Positions 1 to 11,170 of a stretch of DNA of 64,000 nucleotides are shown here, in pieces. Numbering within the stretch: the first letter of the stretch is position 1; each line of letters begins with the position of its first letter. The position numbers were made by a program, and so were the translations under genes. The notes below the pieces were generated by a model, which searched no databases, was not told the DNA's origin, and worked only from the letters and a program-made list of their open reading frames with translations. This stretch comes from Aurifilum marmelostoma (lineage: Eukaryota > Ascomycota > Sordariomycetes > Diaporthales > Cryphonectriaceae): positions 1,612,001 to 1,676,000 of the forward strand of contig JAMXSV010000024.1 in NCBI GenBank assembly GCA_027559495.1. The letters are read 5' to 3'.

Positions 1-3000
1 TGGCAGGGGGAGGCTGGCACTAGGTGACCCAAGCTGCAGGTGCTATGGGCCAGTGGGCAGACGCTCGACCCCTCCCAACGGGCTAGCAGGGGTAGAGGTG
101 TGGAGGGGCAAGCAACGTGGTGCAGCGACACTGGGGACTCATGGGGACCCATCACGAAGCCTCAACAGCCTCGGGGTCAGTCTCTTCTGGCACATCCAGC
201 GTCTTGGCTCCTTCTTTCTGTCTCTTTCTGTCTCTCTCGCGCGCTCTTGCAGTCCAGGCCCCTCCCCCCTTTACCTTCCCTCTGTATACGTGCCCAAGCA
301 CGCCTTCTTTTCCTTTCACACGAGAACCAATGATGCCCGATTTCGATCGATCTTTCCATCTCGGTGATCGTGCCTAGCGAGGTTTAGTCGATGCGATACT
401 GCATGTCCTGTTTCTTGGACTCTTCAGAGGGACGAGGGCAGCAATCGTCGCACGCCTGCGACGCAACAACAACGACAACAACGAGCTGCAGCGTGTCAAC
501 TGACGACCATGCAATGCCGCACGGCTGTTACTGGCTGACTCGTAGCTTGGGGGGCTCCACGACGAGTGCTTGAAGGTTCCGACCGTCGTCAGCGATCAAT
601 CCTGAGCAGGTAGACAAAGGAGCCACATGCGAGATGCTTCGGAGATCCGCGAGCGGGCACACTCGCCCTTGATGCGCTGGCAATTCTCCGTCCATGTCTG
701 TTTACCCTCGTCAGTGCCGGTCGGTCCCTCCAGTTCGACTTAACGATACCGTCGTGCCCATCAGGACCCGCGATCTTGCACAACAGGACAACGGACAACA
801 TGCTGGCCGGTGCGCCGATCATGAGAGCAACCCTATCGAGCATTGTGCATCCTGGGGTGCCTGCATAGTACCTGCCACACAGACTGATAAGATATTCGGC
901 GCGTGTTCTGATTTTTTTTTTCCTTTCCTCCCTCCTCCTACTCCGGATCCAGTTTTACTGGGTCTTTGTCTTTCAGCCTCACTAGACTTCCCCAGGCTTC
1001 ACCGCCCTCTCGACCGGTCACAGGGTCGAGAGCTTCAATGTCTCACCATGTCCAACATTACGAGGTCTGACGATAACAAGGTACCGAGAGCATCAGGGAC
1101 TAGGGGAGTTTGAATTTGCTGAGGCACTATTTCTCTCACGACATTGTCTCTCTCGGAGCCCAAGCCGACCCTTTTTTTTTTGGTTTAAGTTTTTTTTACT
1201 GGCCGACGTCAGGAATCCGATTTTTTTCTCTTCTTTTGTCCCCTTCTTTCCCACTCCGTGCGTACCTTACTTGGGCAGGTGCTCCATGATAGGTCAATTG
1301 CCAACTCATCAATGGCATGCAATGCGGCGCTGCTAGCGGCCAATGACGACCGCATTATGCACGATCCCACTCAGACCCAAGCTGGGGGTACCGGATGGAC
1401 ACTGCGGGTTCGGAGACGCCTTCACCTACATAACAACGCACTTGGGAGGAGTCTCAATCCGACAGGCGGAGAGGCCGACTTGTTCCACTTCCATCTTGGA
1501 CATGACACCTGGTCGAGATGCATCAAGTCTGCCAGCGCCAATGAATTATGATTGATAAACCATCGAGCAGTGTTTGTGGTGGTCCATCGTGGCCCAGAAA
1601 TCCTTGTACGATGATGCATAGATAATGACACGACACAAGCAGAGGGCTTGGGCACGGAGAAAGAGAGAGCGCGGGGGGGGGGGAGGGTGTGGGTGGTAGT
1701 GGTGCTCAGAAAGAACTGAGACACACACGTCTTTCTCCACGATGCATCTGTCAACGCGAGCGAATCCCGTGCATAGTGAACGACTTGACGTCAGCCTGAA
1801 GAGTTCATGCTGGGTCCGACCCACACAGAACTCACAGGCCTCACAGAAGCCAAGGCTCAACTGGGGAAAAGGAAGAAAACAATGGTTGACATTACTCGGC
1901 AATCTCTGTCGGCTGGATTGGCAGGTGGCAGCCTGCGTGTACACATCATCGCGACAGGCATCACATCGCATCACATTGAGGCCCAAATCAACGGGTGCTG
2001 TCAGCCCTGACCACTGACTGGACTGCTCAGAACCCTCCGGCTGTGCTGGAAATTTGATCCGGCCATGCAGGTAATCCCAACTTTCTGACCCGAGATCGCA
2101 GCGAACAACCAATGATCCGACCTCCCCGTCCAAAGGATGTCACAAATCCCACGGAGTTTCTACAACACCCTCCCAGCTTTTGGGCATCAACGCAAACGCA
2201 CACCCGTCATCCTGCCAAATAGCGCGATATGAGGCTGACAAAGAAAGTACTGGCTCGCGGTCGATCGTGAGATTGAACGAACTCTTTCCGGCATCCCGCC
2301 GCTGTCATGTTTGTGTCCTCTGCGGATGATATGCAATGCGACCCCGATCCTGGGACTTTTGTCTGTTCGTAATCCTCGAAATCGATCGTCATTCTTGGCT
2401 GTTGTCAAAAGAGAGGGAGGTTCTTTCGACAGGCATTCCATGCTGCTGAAACCCAGCGGTTGGGCACGGCAGCGCTAAACTGGGACGTCCCGCGATCGTC
2501 CTCTAACTCGCGTGCGCTGCCGCCCAAGGATGCCCTGCTGTCAAAAGAAAAGAAAGAAAAGGGCACCTTTTCACTTTTCGTTAACGGCTAATCTTGCCGA
2601 CTTTGTTTTCTTCTTCTTCTTTTTTTGTCTTTCTTGTTTAGAGTTTACGAAACGACCAGTGCTACCTGTGAGACATTCCTAAGTAAGAGAGACGGAGACT
2701 GCGCTCTTAGAAGATAATTAAGTAAACGATTCCAGTATTTTTCTCCCTCCTATCTTCCAAAAAGAAGGGGAAGTGCCAGTATGTGCTATAATAGGCGCTT
2801 GTCTCATGCTGTCAGAGACACCCCCCAGGACAGCCCCGCGCAGTGCCCCGCGTGAACATCCCACCATCACCCCCGCACATGCGGCGAGCACGGATGTGGG
2901 CTTCCGCTGCGTTGCAGTATGTGTAGACAATTTAGGCACAGGCACAGGCACAGCGGACAGCACAGCACAGCGACCACCATCAGCAGGACACGTCGCCTGG

Positions 3001-4024
3001 AAGATTGGGCATCCCTACTCTAGCGCAACAACTGGTTTGTAACCCTTCAAACCTGACTCATCACCTTTTCTAGGGTTACCCATGACTGCATATGTATGTA
3101 TGATGCAGTAAGATTTGGATCAGGGTAACATGCAAGCAAACAGTAGTTCCGCAAAACCAAACAAGACACAATGCCTGCAGGCAAAAAGAAGGGAAAAACC
3201 CGAAAGGGCCGTGCGACCCGGTTGCTTGCGAACCTAATGGGAAGGGTCCTCGGCATATTGCGCCCGTACTATTTTTTCTCGTGGGGGACTGCATCTAGGG
3301 TGAGGCGTGACGCCAGGAACGATTCTCGGCCAGTCGCTTGAAAGGAAAGGGGGGGGGGGGTGTGGGATGGTTGCTTATGCAGTCCTGGACCGCTCTGGCC
3401 AAGGGACAGGTTCTTGGTTGAAGAATTTGATGGTTCAACAAAAAAAGTCCTCTTGTTTGTTCCTCCTTTCTGTTCAGACTATGATGTACCATACGTTGGC
3501 TTCGGAGACACTGCCGAGAGAAGAACCAAGTGTTGGTCGATATCCCTTCCCTCTCACCCATCTTTCTTTTTTGTGTGTGTCTAACTCTTCTATTTTTATA
3601 CAACTGTGGTTTTTTTTTCTTCTTATGCAGGGTATTGGGGATAAAACAGAATCCATCACTTTTTTTTTTTTTAATTGTGCCTCGATCGCAAAGTGCTTCC
3701 AAGTCCCAACTGGACCATCGGCCAAGCCGACTCGACTACAACTTGCCCCGTGATGATGCACGAACAAGCATTTCTAGATCGCGTGTAGAGTTGAGTTGTT
3801 CCCGTTTCATCCAATAGTGCCTGCCCGCCTGCCTGTTGATTGCCAGCCTGGCACCAAAAGATGTGCAGACGCCCGTCCGCCACCGAGAAAAAGAAGAAAG
3901 AAAAAAAAAAGGAAAAAATGCTGCTCCGCCTACATGCAAGTCTATCCGAGATCGCATGGGGTAGGAAATAAAATGATGCCGAGGCCACAGCTAGATTGGG
4001 GCGGGCAGGATGCACCGTGGATGT
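1..4024. other. Intergenic region, no gene recognised
   Basis: No reading frame here shows family resemblance, sustained codon bias or a convincing exon chain; the open frames are short, overlap on both strands and are rich in Ser/Pro/Arg, as expected by chance. Visible structure is T tracts (about 911-920 and 1173-1199), an 11-G run at 1673-1683, a 12-G run at 3349-3360, a perfect CRE-type octamer TGACGTCA at 1786-1793, and poly-A/poly-T stretches near 3661-3672 and 3900-3910. The last few hundred bases should contain the 3' UTR and terminator of the Lon gene, which points leftwards. I cannot exclude a non-coding RNA. Confidence 0.6.
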
Positions 4025-7000
4025 CTAATTGCCGTCATCACCCTTCTCGCTACTACTGCTGTCCTTGTCCTCGGCCTCCTTCTTGCCGTCAGGACCCTTG
4101 TATTGGGATGCCTTGTCTGTGTTGGCCTTTTCGTAGTCCAGGTTGGGGAAGATGAGATCAAAGATCTCGCCGTACCAGCTTGCTGGCCTGCCCTCGATAC
4201 CTTCCTTGATGTTCTGTGTGACGTAGTTAGTACTTTGCTGTCACTCGGCGTGATCCGAAAAAAAAAAAAATGGTGTGGTTCCTTGTGACGTACCTCTGGG
4301 AGCTCGAGCCAGTCAGACATATTGTCCTCAGGGAAGATGACTGTCTTGCAGCCCGCGCGGCGCGCGGCTACTGTTTTCTCTCTTAGCCCTCCTATCCTGA
4401 GGACCTTGCCGGTCAGCGTCAACTCGCCGGTCATGGCGACCGTAGGATCAACCGGTGTGTCAAAGGCAAGTGACAGCAGCGATGTCGCCATCGTAACACC
4501 TGCTGAGGGTCCGTCCTTTTGCACGGCGCCCTCCGGGACGTGCACGTGGATCTTAGCGTGATCGAAGAAGCGGTTGTCCGGGAACTTGTTGGCCAACAAG
4601 CTCTTTGCAAAAGAGTAGGCTAGCGTTGACGACTCCTTCATCACCGTCTTGAGGTTACCCGTGATCTCCAGTCGGCCTGTGCTGCTAGGCTTGAGCGCGG
4701 ACTGCAGGATCGACTCGACATACATAGCCGCGCCACCCATCTGCGTCCAGGCCAGGCCCATCGTCACACCAGGAGGGGTGACGTCGTAGAGCCGGTCGGA
4801 CGTGAATATTGGCGGGCCCACGTAATCCTTGAGGTTGTCCTTGTCGATCTGTACGTGGACGTTGTCCGGTACCTTCAGCGCCACACGGGGCATCTCGGTC
4901 GTCTCTTGCTCGGTGGCTGTTGCTGTGGCGGGCTCCTTGGGCGCAGCCTCCTTTTCCTTTTCAGATTCCTCCAGAGCCGCTTTGCCTTCATCCGTGAGGG
5001 CTTTGTCTTCGGCCAGAACATCTTCGCCAAGTTCCTGGACAATCTTCAAGGCCGACTTCCTGTAAACCTTTTCGATTTGTTTCTTCAGATTCCGGACACC
5101 TGACTCTCGGCAGTATGACTTGATGAGTTCCTCGATAGCCTCGTCAGACAGCTTGACATCCGCGTCTTTCAGACCAGCCAGCTCCTTCGCAGCAGGCGAC
5201 AAATACTTCTCTGCTATGGCCATCTTCTCGTCCGAGACGTAGCCCGAGAGCCTGATCACCTCCATTCTGTCCAGCAGTGGTCTTGGGATGGTGTCTGTCA
5301 TGTTTGCTGTGCACACGAACAACACCTTGGACAGGTCAACCGGCACATCCATGTAGTGGTCCAGGAACGAACTGTTCTGCTCAGGGTCCAGCAGCTCAAG
5401 CAAGGCTGATGATGGGTCCCCTTGGTAGCCACGCCCAATCTTGTCAATCTCATCGATCAGGATGAGTGGGTTCTCAGTCTGGCATTTCTTGAGAGCCTGA
5501 ATGACACGACCTGGTAGGGCGCCGACATAAGTCCGTCGGTGTCCCTTGATCTCTGCCACATCTGTGAGTCCACCAACACTGAATCTGTAGTACTGGCGGT
5601 TCAATGCGCGAGCGATTGACTTTCCAATACTCGTCTTGCCCACACCCGGTGGACCCACGAAGCACAAGATTTTGCCTTCCACAGTTCCGCGCAGCTTGCC
5701 AACAGCAATGAACTCGAGTATGCGATCTTTGACGTCCTTAAGACCATAGTGATCTTCATCCAGAACCTTCATCGCATTTTGTATACCAAAGTTCTCAGCG
5801 CTCCTCTGGCCCCATGGTATCTGTGTGAGCCAGTCAAGATAGTTCCTCGTAACGTTGAACTCAGATGCCGCCGGCTCCAGGTGCGCGAGCTTGTTGATCT
5901 CGTCGTCAAACACTTTTCGCACAGCTTCCGGCATCGCTAGCTTGTCGGCCTTTTCCTTGAACTTCTCCACCAACTTGTCCTTGCCGTCGGACTCGATGCC
6001 GAGTTCCCGGCGGATGCCCTTCATCTGCTCCATGAGCCAGTATTCTCGCTGTCTCTTGGTGATCTTGCTCTCGACATCCTTAGTGATTTTCGACTGCAGC
6101 TGAGCGTTCATGAGCTCCTTCTTCAGGACGACGAGGGCCTTTTGCATCCTGTCCTCGACGTTCAGGCTGGACAGGACCTCCTGGAGCTCTGCAGAGTCGC
6201 CAGCACTAACGGCAGCAGCGAAATCAGCAAGCTTCGCGGGCTCAGCCGTGACGTTGCCCGTAGACTGGCTCATAGAGAAGGTGGATATCTGGTCCCTGAA
6301 CAGACTGTTCATCTGTGCGACCTCCTTGAAGACATTGACAATCTCGTTCGTGACAGCTCGAATGATGGAGCTCTTTGGGTCATACGGCTCTTCTGTCAGG
6401 TTCTCGACGTTAACGAGGCTGACAGGGTATTTCCGCAAGAAAGAGGTGGGCTCGTATTTGTCTTGCTGGCTCCCGTCAGACTTGTTGGCGACGACGCTTT
6501 CTTCAAAGCTTGCCACAACATCGCCCTTCTTGTCAGACGTCGCGTCTTCGTCTGCTGCTTTCGGTGGTATTGGCTCGGGCGTTGGCACTTCGGGGTCGGA
6601 CTTCTTCGTGTCGGTCTGGGTCTGACCAGGGGGGATGAGGGTTGAGAGCTTGATTCGCCGGTGGGGGTAGAGAATAGCCGTCAAGCTGTTCTGCTCGCCA
6701 TGCACAGGGAATGCGCTGGTGATCTGAGCAAACACACCCGTGTCGTACACATCTTCCGCATTCTGTATCACATCCTCGTCGGCGTTCTCGTCCTTGAACA
6801 AGAATGCTCCAACATATGGCTGGCCCCTCTTGATCATGTCCGTAACGGCCGCCGCAACGTTTGGATCCTTAATCGTAATCGCCTTGTAGAACCCAGGGAA
6901 CAGAGGTCGTTTCGCAATGGGGATCGCCAGTACTTGAGGGTATACCTCTGGCACGATTGGCTTTTGTAAAGCGCGATCTGACCTCCTCCCTTTTCGGCCA

Positions 7001-7434
7001 CCGTCTCCTGATCCATCACCGCCAGAGCCTGATCCAGCCCCACCAGAGGCAGCGCTGCCCTTCCCATCCGTCGAATCTGACTTGCTCTCGCCGCTGGATG
7101 AAGCATCAGAACCAGAGGATTTTGCCTCGCTGATGATTTCCTTCTCTTTGGCCTGTCTTTGCTTTTCCAGGTTCGCCTTGACTTCCTCTTCTGACAAGGG
7201 CTCGATCAGGTTGTCAAAGAAGCCCTTTCCCTTCTTGTCGGAGCGTATTGCGGAGGTCGAGAAAGCTGGACCCGTCACCGCACACGAGCTTGCGCGCGGT
7301 GAGAGACGTAGTCTCGGTGACCGGCCGGGAGCATATCGAAAGGGAGATGGTGAAGAAGTAGTAGAGAAACGGTTTGAGCCTCGCACAAGTGACCCTAGTG
7401 TAAGGGGTCTTGAGACGCGTTGTCGGAGGAGCAT
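4025..7434 (-). CDS. PIM1: Mitochondrial Lon protease (PIM1), ATP-dependent serine peptidase
   Basis: Lon homologue of the mitochondrial matrix, which degrades misfolded proteins and helps maintain mtDNA. Two exons, 7434-4294 and 4213-4025, flank an 80-nt intron (4214-4293) with donor GTACGT and branch TACTAAC; together they encode 1109 residues. The first ATG gives an Arg/Ser-rich N-terminus (MLLRQRVSRP...) typical of a presequence. In order: an acidic Ser/Gly linker, the LON N-terminal domain (about 165-460), the AAA+ module with Walker A GPPGVGKT (about 594) and Walker B LILIDEID (about 655), an acidic Glu/Ala/Thr insertion, and the S16 protease domain. The catalytic Ser in DGPSAG is residue 977 and the Lys in GLREKT is 1020, the 43-residue spacing usual for Lon. 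Without the intron the frame runs into unrelated sequence. Family assignment is certain; the start is chosen because the only upstream in-frame start is a GTG. Confidence 0.97.
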
Positions 7435-7482
7435 GGTGGAGGAGGAGGGGTTGGTTCTTTTCGTTGAAGCTGGCTCAGAAGC

Positions 7483-7492
7483 CGAAACTTCT
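7483..7492. promoter_or_regulatory. Heat-shock-element-like inverted repeat upstream of Lon
   Basis: The decamer CGAAACTTCT fits nGAAnnTTCn, the minimal two-unit heat-shock element, and further GAA triplets lie nearby (7465, 7478). It sits about 50 nt upstream of the Lon start, so it may be in the leader rather than the core promoter. PIM1/Lon genes are commonly heat-inducible, which makes the site plausible, but two units is a weak match and expected by chance in a few kilobases. Confidence 0.3.
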
Positions 7493-8205
7493 CGACAACG
7501 GTAAGACACAAATTTGGAATTGAAAATTCCGCGGACAAAAGAAAAGCAAGAAACTCAGGAAGAAGGAGACAAGTATGGAGCGCAGACAAATATAGAGAGA
7601 AGAATTAAATTGCGCCGACAACGGTGGCGATCGTTGCTCAGGCTCCGCAACTGGGTTTTGATGACAAAAGCCGTACGCGATGCAAAGTGCACTGCAGAAA
7701 TCCTCGGCGTCATCCATCGATATCGGCTGGCCTCCACCAACGGCAGTAGCGCACATAGCGTCACCGCCTAAGAAAAAAGTGCCCTCGGCATCCTCGAGCT
7801 CTGTTCTGCCTGCCATAGCACAGGCGGATGGGCTCCAGGGGTACAGGGCCTGGAACCTGCTAAAAAAATCCGGGGGACCGTGCAGGAGCCGCACTTGGGA
7901 GCCAGTCGACTCCTCCGTATGACTGCAGGGACCTGAGGACCCCTCCTTATAAAATCGGCCCAGCCTCCCTCCCGCGACGACTTGGTTGCTAGAACACCTA
8001 AACTTCTCAAGGTCATCTCCTTGTCTCTGAGACCTACTTTACTTTGGCTTTTTGTTTCCATATAAACCAAGGTCACCAGGTTCCACCTCATATACATTTC
8101 TTGTACTGCCCAGGCGGTCACTATTCCCCCTCTTCTCACTCCGGAGCACGGTCACACGAGTGACAGACATATTCATCCAACCCCCCCCCCCCACACATAC
8201 ACATC

Positions 8206-8206
8206 T

Positions 8207-8240
<34 letters not shown>
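8206..8240. repeat. TA-dinucleotide microsatellite
   Basis: Alternating TA with occasional C interruptions follows directly after a C12 run. It lies 140-175 nt upstream of the start at 8381, within the shared promoter region. Confidence 0.85.
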
Positions 8241-8241
<1 letters not shown>

Positions 8242-8299
8242 TTTACCTGTAACAACACACCGGATCCTCTCACGGGACAGGATACCGAATATTCCTTCT

Positions 8300-8307
8300 T
8301 ATATAAG
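8300..8307 (+). promoter_or_regulatory. TATA box of the 8381 gene
   Basis: TATATAAG is a near-perfect TATA element. It is 74 nt upstream of the ATG at 8381 and followed by pyrimidine-rich sequence, leaving room for a leader of about 40-50 nt. The position and match fit a core promoter for the rightward gene. Confidence 0.55.
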
Positions 8308-8380
8308 ACGTTCCCCCCTCCGATAGAAAATCTACTCGACAAGACCTCTTTAAAACTCTTGTGGGCCATCACCAACAACA

Positions 8381-8911
8381 ATGTCTTCTACAGCAGCTTC
8401 ATCGGATATGTCCTCCGCAGTATCAAAATTGTCTCTCACTACATCGAATACAGACAAGACAAAGTCCAAGACAAAGCCCAAGAAGAAAGAGGTAGCCGAC
8501 TCCTGGGAAGACGAGGACGTGTCGGCGGGCTCGGATACCGAGACAGAATCCGAATGGCCCGCCCAGCTCTCGCCAGGTCATTCTCAGGGTACGGCAGCGC
8601 CGCCGCCTACGCCGATATCACCTACCACATATGACCAGACACAACCGAGTGCCACAGCCGCAGGAGGGATTCGGTCGGCACTGGACGTGCCCAGCGCCTC
8701 GGCATCACGCCCGGAGAAGACAGATGCCGTCGCGAGGAGGATGATTGCCGGTGCTCTAGGTCTCAAGGCCCCCAAGATGACTGAAGAGCAGAGGGCGTAT
8801 CAAAAGGCAATCCAGGAGAAGGAGCGCAAGCGGAGGGATGAGCAGAAGGCCGCCGAGAAGAGGAAGGAGGAAGAGGCTGCCAAGGCAAAGGCGGCTATGT
8901 GGGATGACTGA
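8381..8911 (+). CDS. Small charged conserved fungal protein, function unknown
   Basis: Intronless frame of 176 residues starting at an ATG in an A-rich context. The N-terminus is Ser/Thr-rich and then Lys-rich (KTKSKTKPKKKE), followed by an acidic patch (DSWEDEDV), a Pro/Thr-rich disordered middle and a C-terminal basic-acidic helix of about 50 residues (from KMTEEQRAYQKAIQ), predicted to form a single helix or coiled coil ending in MWDD. The DSWEDED stretch recalls the acidic start of eIF3j-type proteins, but the rest does not match, so I do not assign that function. Codon use with frequent G/C third positions and the TATA box upstream support a real gene. Confidence 0.75.
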   Translation: MSSTAASSDMSSAVSKLSLTTSNTDKTKSKTKPKKKEVADSWEDEDVSAGSDTETESEWPAQLSPGHSQGTAAPPPTPISPTTYDQTQPSATAAGGIRSALDVPSASASRPEKTDAVARRMIAGALGLKAPKMTEEQRAYQKAIQEKERKRRDEQKAAEKRKEEEAAKAKAAMWDD

Positions 8912-9280
8912 TGACCCAGCGTATACTGTACTTGGGAATTCCAAATTTGGTGGGAACATGTTACAAGTGCTTACACCCTGGTCGTCTGGGCAATAACTTT
9001 TGGCACCGAATATCATACATTGGAGACATTTCCCTCCTACGCATTTCCGCAACATCCTGTGCCTGGCAGGCGGATTTGCCAGCACTGACAACTTATCGTC
9101 GCACGCCTTATGTAATTGTCGCTGTGCAAAGAGTGTAATTCTCAGGATAGCAGCGCTTGGTAAAAAAAAAAAAAAGAAAAGAAAAGAAAAAATGGTTCAG
9201 TCGCTCTCTACTGCGACGTTTATTCAACCATTCACTCGTCTTGATGCTGTACTGCAAATGCTGGCTCGACTGCCGGGCCC
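8912..9280. other. Convergent 3' intergenic region
   Basis: 369 bp between two genes that point at each other. It holds an A13 tract with following A/G-rich sequence (about 9162-9191) and should contain both polyadenylation regions. No coding signal is seen. Confidence 0.6.
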
Positions 9281-10006
9281 TTATTGAAGGGCAACATGCT
9301 GACCTTTCCATGTCAACAATAACTGCGGCTCTCCGTCTCCGCCAGCATACCGCATGCCCACCCCTAGGCCCTCGAGCCCTTCCTCCTCGGCTCTCTGGTT
9401 CCACAACATCTGTTGAATGCGGCCCTCCCTTGTGCACGACACGAACCCCATCGGCCACCGGCTCCGCCCAAGCGAGTCCCTCACACCCTTGGTGGCTGGT
9501 TTCTCCGTGACAAAGATGCCCAGGACGCCATGTCCCTTCCACCCCACAGGCGCCCCAACAAACGCGCCCTCCAGCTCGCGTATCAGGTTGGGCGCAGACT
9601 TTCTCGAGATAGCTTTGCACTGCACCAGGACCCTGAGCGGCTCCCGTGCGGACGGCACGGTCCACGTCCCTAGCAGGTCGGTGCCGTAGTCTGAGTGGCC
9701 GCCTATCCTCCGCAGGTAGAAGCCGTACTTGGAAAGGACCTGGGCGACAGTGTACTCGTAGTGAGTACCTACGTAGAGTGTGGTCTTGGGATCCAATCCT
9801 GACCGTTCGGCGTACTCAAGAAACGACGGCAGGTCATGGTGGTTGGTTGTTGGTGGCTCAGGGTAGAGCAGGTTGGCGGTTGATGAGCTTGGTCTTGTGG
9901 TAGTGGTAACCCATGGTGTCTGAGCGAGGTTCTTAGTAAGTGTGGATTTTGTTGTCCTTGGTAGTTGACAATGAGCCTTCAGCCCATGGCGCACAATGGA
10001 TTGCAT
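9281..10006 (-). CDS. RRG7: RRG7-like mitochondrial protein (DUF2034) with restriction-endonuclease-like fold
   Basis: A 241-residue intronless protein whose first ATG is at 10006; the in-frame codon just before it is GTG. The N-terminal 45 residues are basic and Ser/Thr-rich, as expected for a mitochondrial presequence. The core LPSFLEYAERSGL...YVGTHYEYTV resembles the RRG7/DUF2034 family, required for respiratory growth in yeast. It then shows GGHSDYGTDLLG followed by VLVQCKAIS, giving D110 and Q129-x-K131, which is the D-(E/Q)xK pattern of PD-(D/E)XK nucleases. This suggests a DNA-processing role in mitochondria, but catalytic activity is inference. It shares a 279-bp divergent upstream region with MED21. 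Family call is good; the nuclease role is uncertain. Confidence 0.85.
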   Translation of the reverse strand: MQSIVRHGLKAHCQLPRTTKSTLTKNLAQTPWVTTTTRPSSSTANLLYPEPPTTNHHDLPSFLEYAERSGLDPKTTLYVGTHYEYTVAQVLSKYGFYLRRIGGHSDYGTDLLGTWTVPSAREPLRVLVQCKAISRKSAPNLIRELEGAFVGAPVGWKGHGVLGIFVTEKPATKGVRDSLGRSRWPMGFVSCTREGRIQQMLWNQRAEEEGLEGLGVGMRYAGGDGEPQLLLTWKGQHVALQ

Positions 10007-10285
10007 CACCGTGTCATGTTCAATGAGGAGAGGGAAGATTCCCAGAGCTAGAACTATGTGTGTTGCCCAGGTGAAGTAGTTGAGGGCCCCCTGTCTGGCT
10101 TGGTGTCACTGCCCTGTAGATCACTGCAGCTAGGGAGCTTGGGCTGCTAAAGTACAGTACTATAACAATATCGGAGATAAGAGGCAACCCTTGTCCAACA
10201 TCCAACATCTTTGTCCCTCCGACCAGACTGAACACCCTTCCACCATCACAACTCTTGCTTTTGCTATCTTTCCAGAGAGCAAAAA
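10007..10285. promoter_or_regulatory. Bidirectional promoter RRG7 / MED21
   Basis: 279 bp separates the two divergent start codons, so both core promoters and leaders must lie here. No clear TATA element is visible; the MED21 side is pyrimidine-rich just before the ATG. Confidence 0.6.
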
Positions 10286-10769
10286 ATGAGTGACCGATTG
10301 ACTCAGCTGCAGGATGCAGTCGACCAGGTAAGCGCCTTCCCTTCCCTCCCTCCACGTCCCCTCGGAGACACCGCGGCTGACCTTGACCAACCAGCTAGCC
10401 AAACAGTTTGTCGCCTGCATCCACTTCCTCCACCAGCACCACGACCGCGCGCTCCTCGGGCCCAACGATAAGATCCAAGACGTCAAGGCGGAGCAGGATG
10501 CAAAAGAGATCGAACCGCTCCCCGAGGAAGAGTTCAAGGCCGGGCAGCTCGAGCTCGCGCGCGACCTGATCACGAAAGTCCAGCAGATCGAGATGATAAT
10601 ATCGACGCTGCCTGGCCTCGAGAACAACGCGCAGGATCAGGAGCGGTATATCCGGGAGCTGGAGGAGGAGCTCAAGGTCGCGGAGGCCCAGAGGCAGGAG
10701 GCGGTTCGCGAGATGCGGGCTGTGGAGGCGAAGCTGGATCGGGTCGTGAGGGGTGCAATAAGGCCGTGA
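10286..10769 (+). CDS. MED21: Mediator subunit 21 (MED21/Srb7)
   Basis: Subunit of the middle module of Mediator, bridging transcription factors and RNA polymerase II in the nucleus; it forms a helical hinge with MED7. Exons 10286-10327 and 10395-10769 are joined across a 67-nt intron (donor GTAAGC, acceptor CAG), giving 138 residues. The N-terminus MSDRLTQLQDAVDQ|LAKQF matches the highly conserved MED21 start, and the intron falls inside it. The remainder is helical: a charged segment (EIEPLPEEEF), then LITKVQQIEMIISTLPG and a C-terminal coiled coil (ERYIRELEEELKVAEAQ). Length is normal for the family. Confidence 0.95.
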
Positions 10770-11170
10770 ACTTGGCGGGCCTCTCTTGTTGTGCTTGCTG
10801 TTTCAAATACGACAGAAGGAAAGAGGACCATTGCTTTTTTTTCTTTTTCTTTTTTGAATGGCGTTTGAGGATCTGGACTAAAGGGCTACCTGGCGTTTTC
10901 GTGGTGTTGATACCCCAGACAGACATATAAAGATCGTTGCAGGCAGAATTTTGTTTCGGACGGCATCACAGTACTGATTACAATCTGGTACATTGCATTA
11001 CTCATCCGAGCATATGATGCTGGTTCTCAATACATATGGGATGATCCTTAAGCGACGAGGACATGGTCTCTCCTGATTCAGCCCGTGACTTATGTAATAT
11101 TCTATCACAAAACCCCCGTCACCAGGTGAGTTCTGTCTTTCTGAGTTCTTGCCGTGGTCTTGTGTATCCT
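10770..11170. other. Convergent 3' intergenic region
   Basis: 401 bp between the ends of MED21 and the SDT1-like gene. Contains a short T-rich tract near 10837-10855 and no coding signal. Confidence 0.6.

Larger units (their letters stand above)
7435..8380. promoter_or_regulatory. Divergent intergenic region between Lon and the 8381 gene
   Basis: A 946-bp shared upstream region. The right half is pyrimidine-rich and contains a 12-C run (8181-8192) followed by an alternating TA tract (about 8206-8240), a typical easily melted or nucleosome-excluding promoter sequence. A TATA-type box lies at 8300-8307. No open frame on either strand resembles a protein family. Confidence 0.6.

Noticed and set aside
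7435..7509. Extension of Lon to an upstream start at 7509
   Set aside because: The codon there is GTG, not ATG, and the added residues do not improve the targeting sequence.
8381..8911. Assignment of the 8381 gene as eIF3j
   Set aside because: Only the short acidic DSWEDED stretch is reminiscent; the protein is too short and lacks the rest of the family's conserved helical region.
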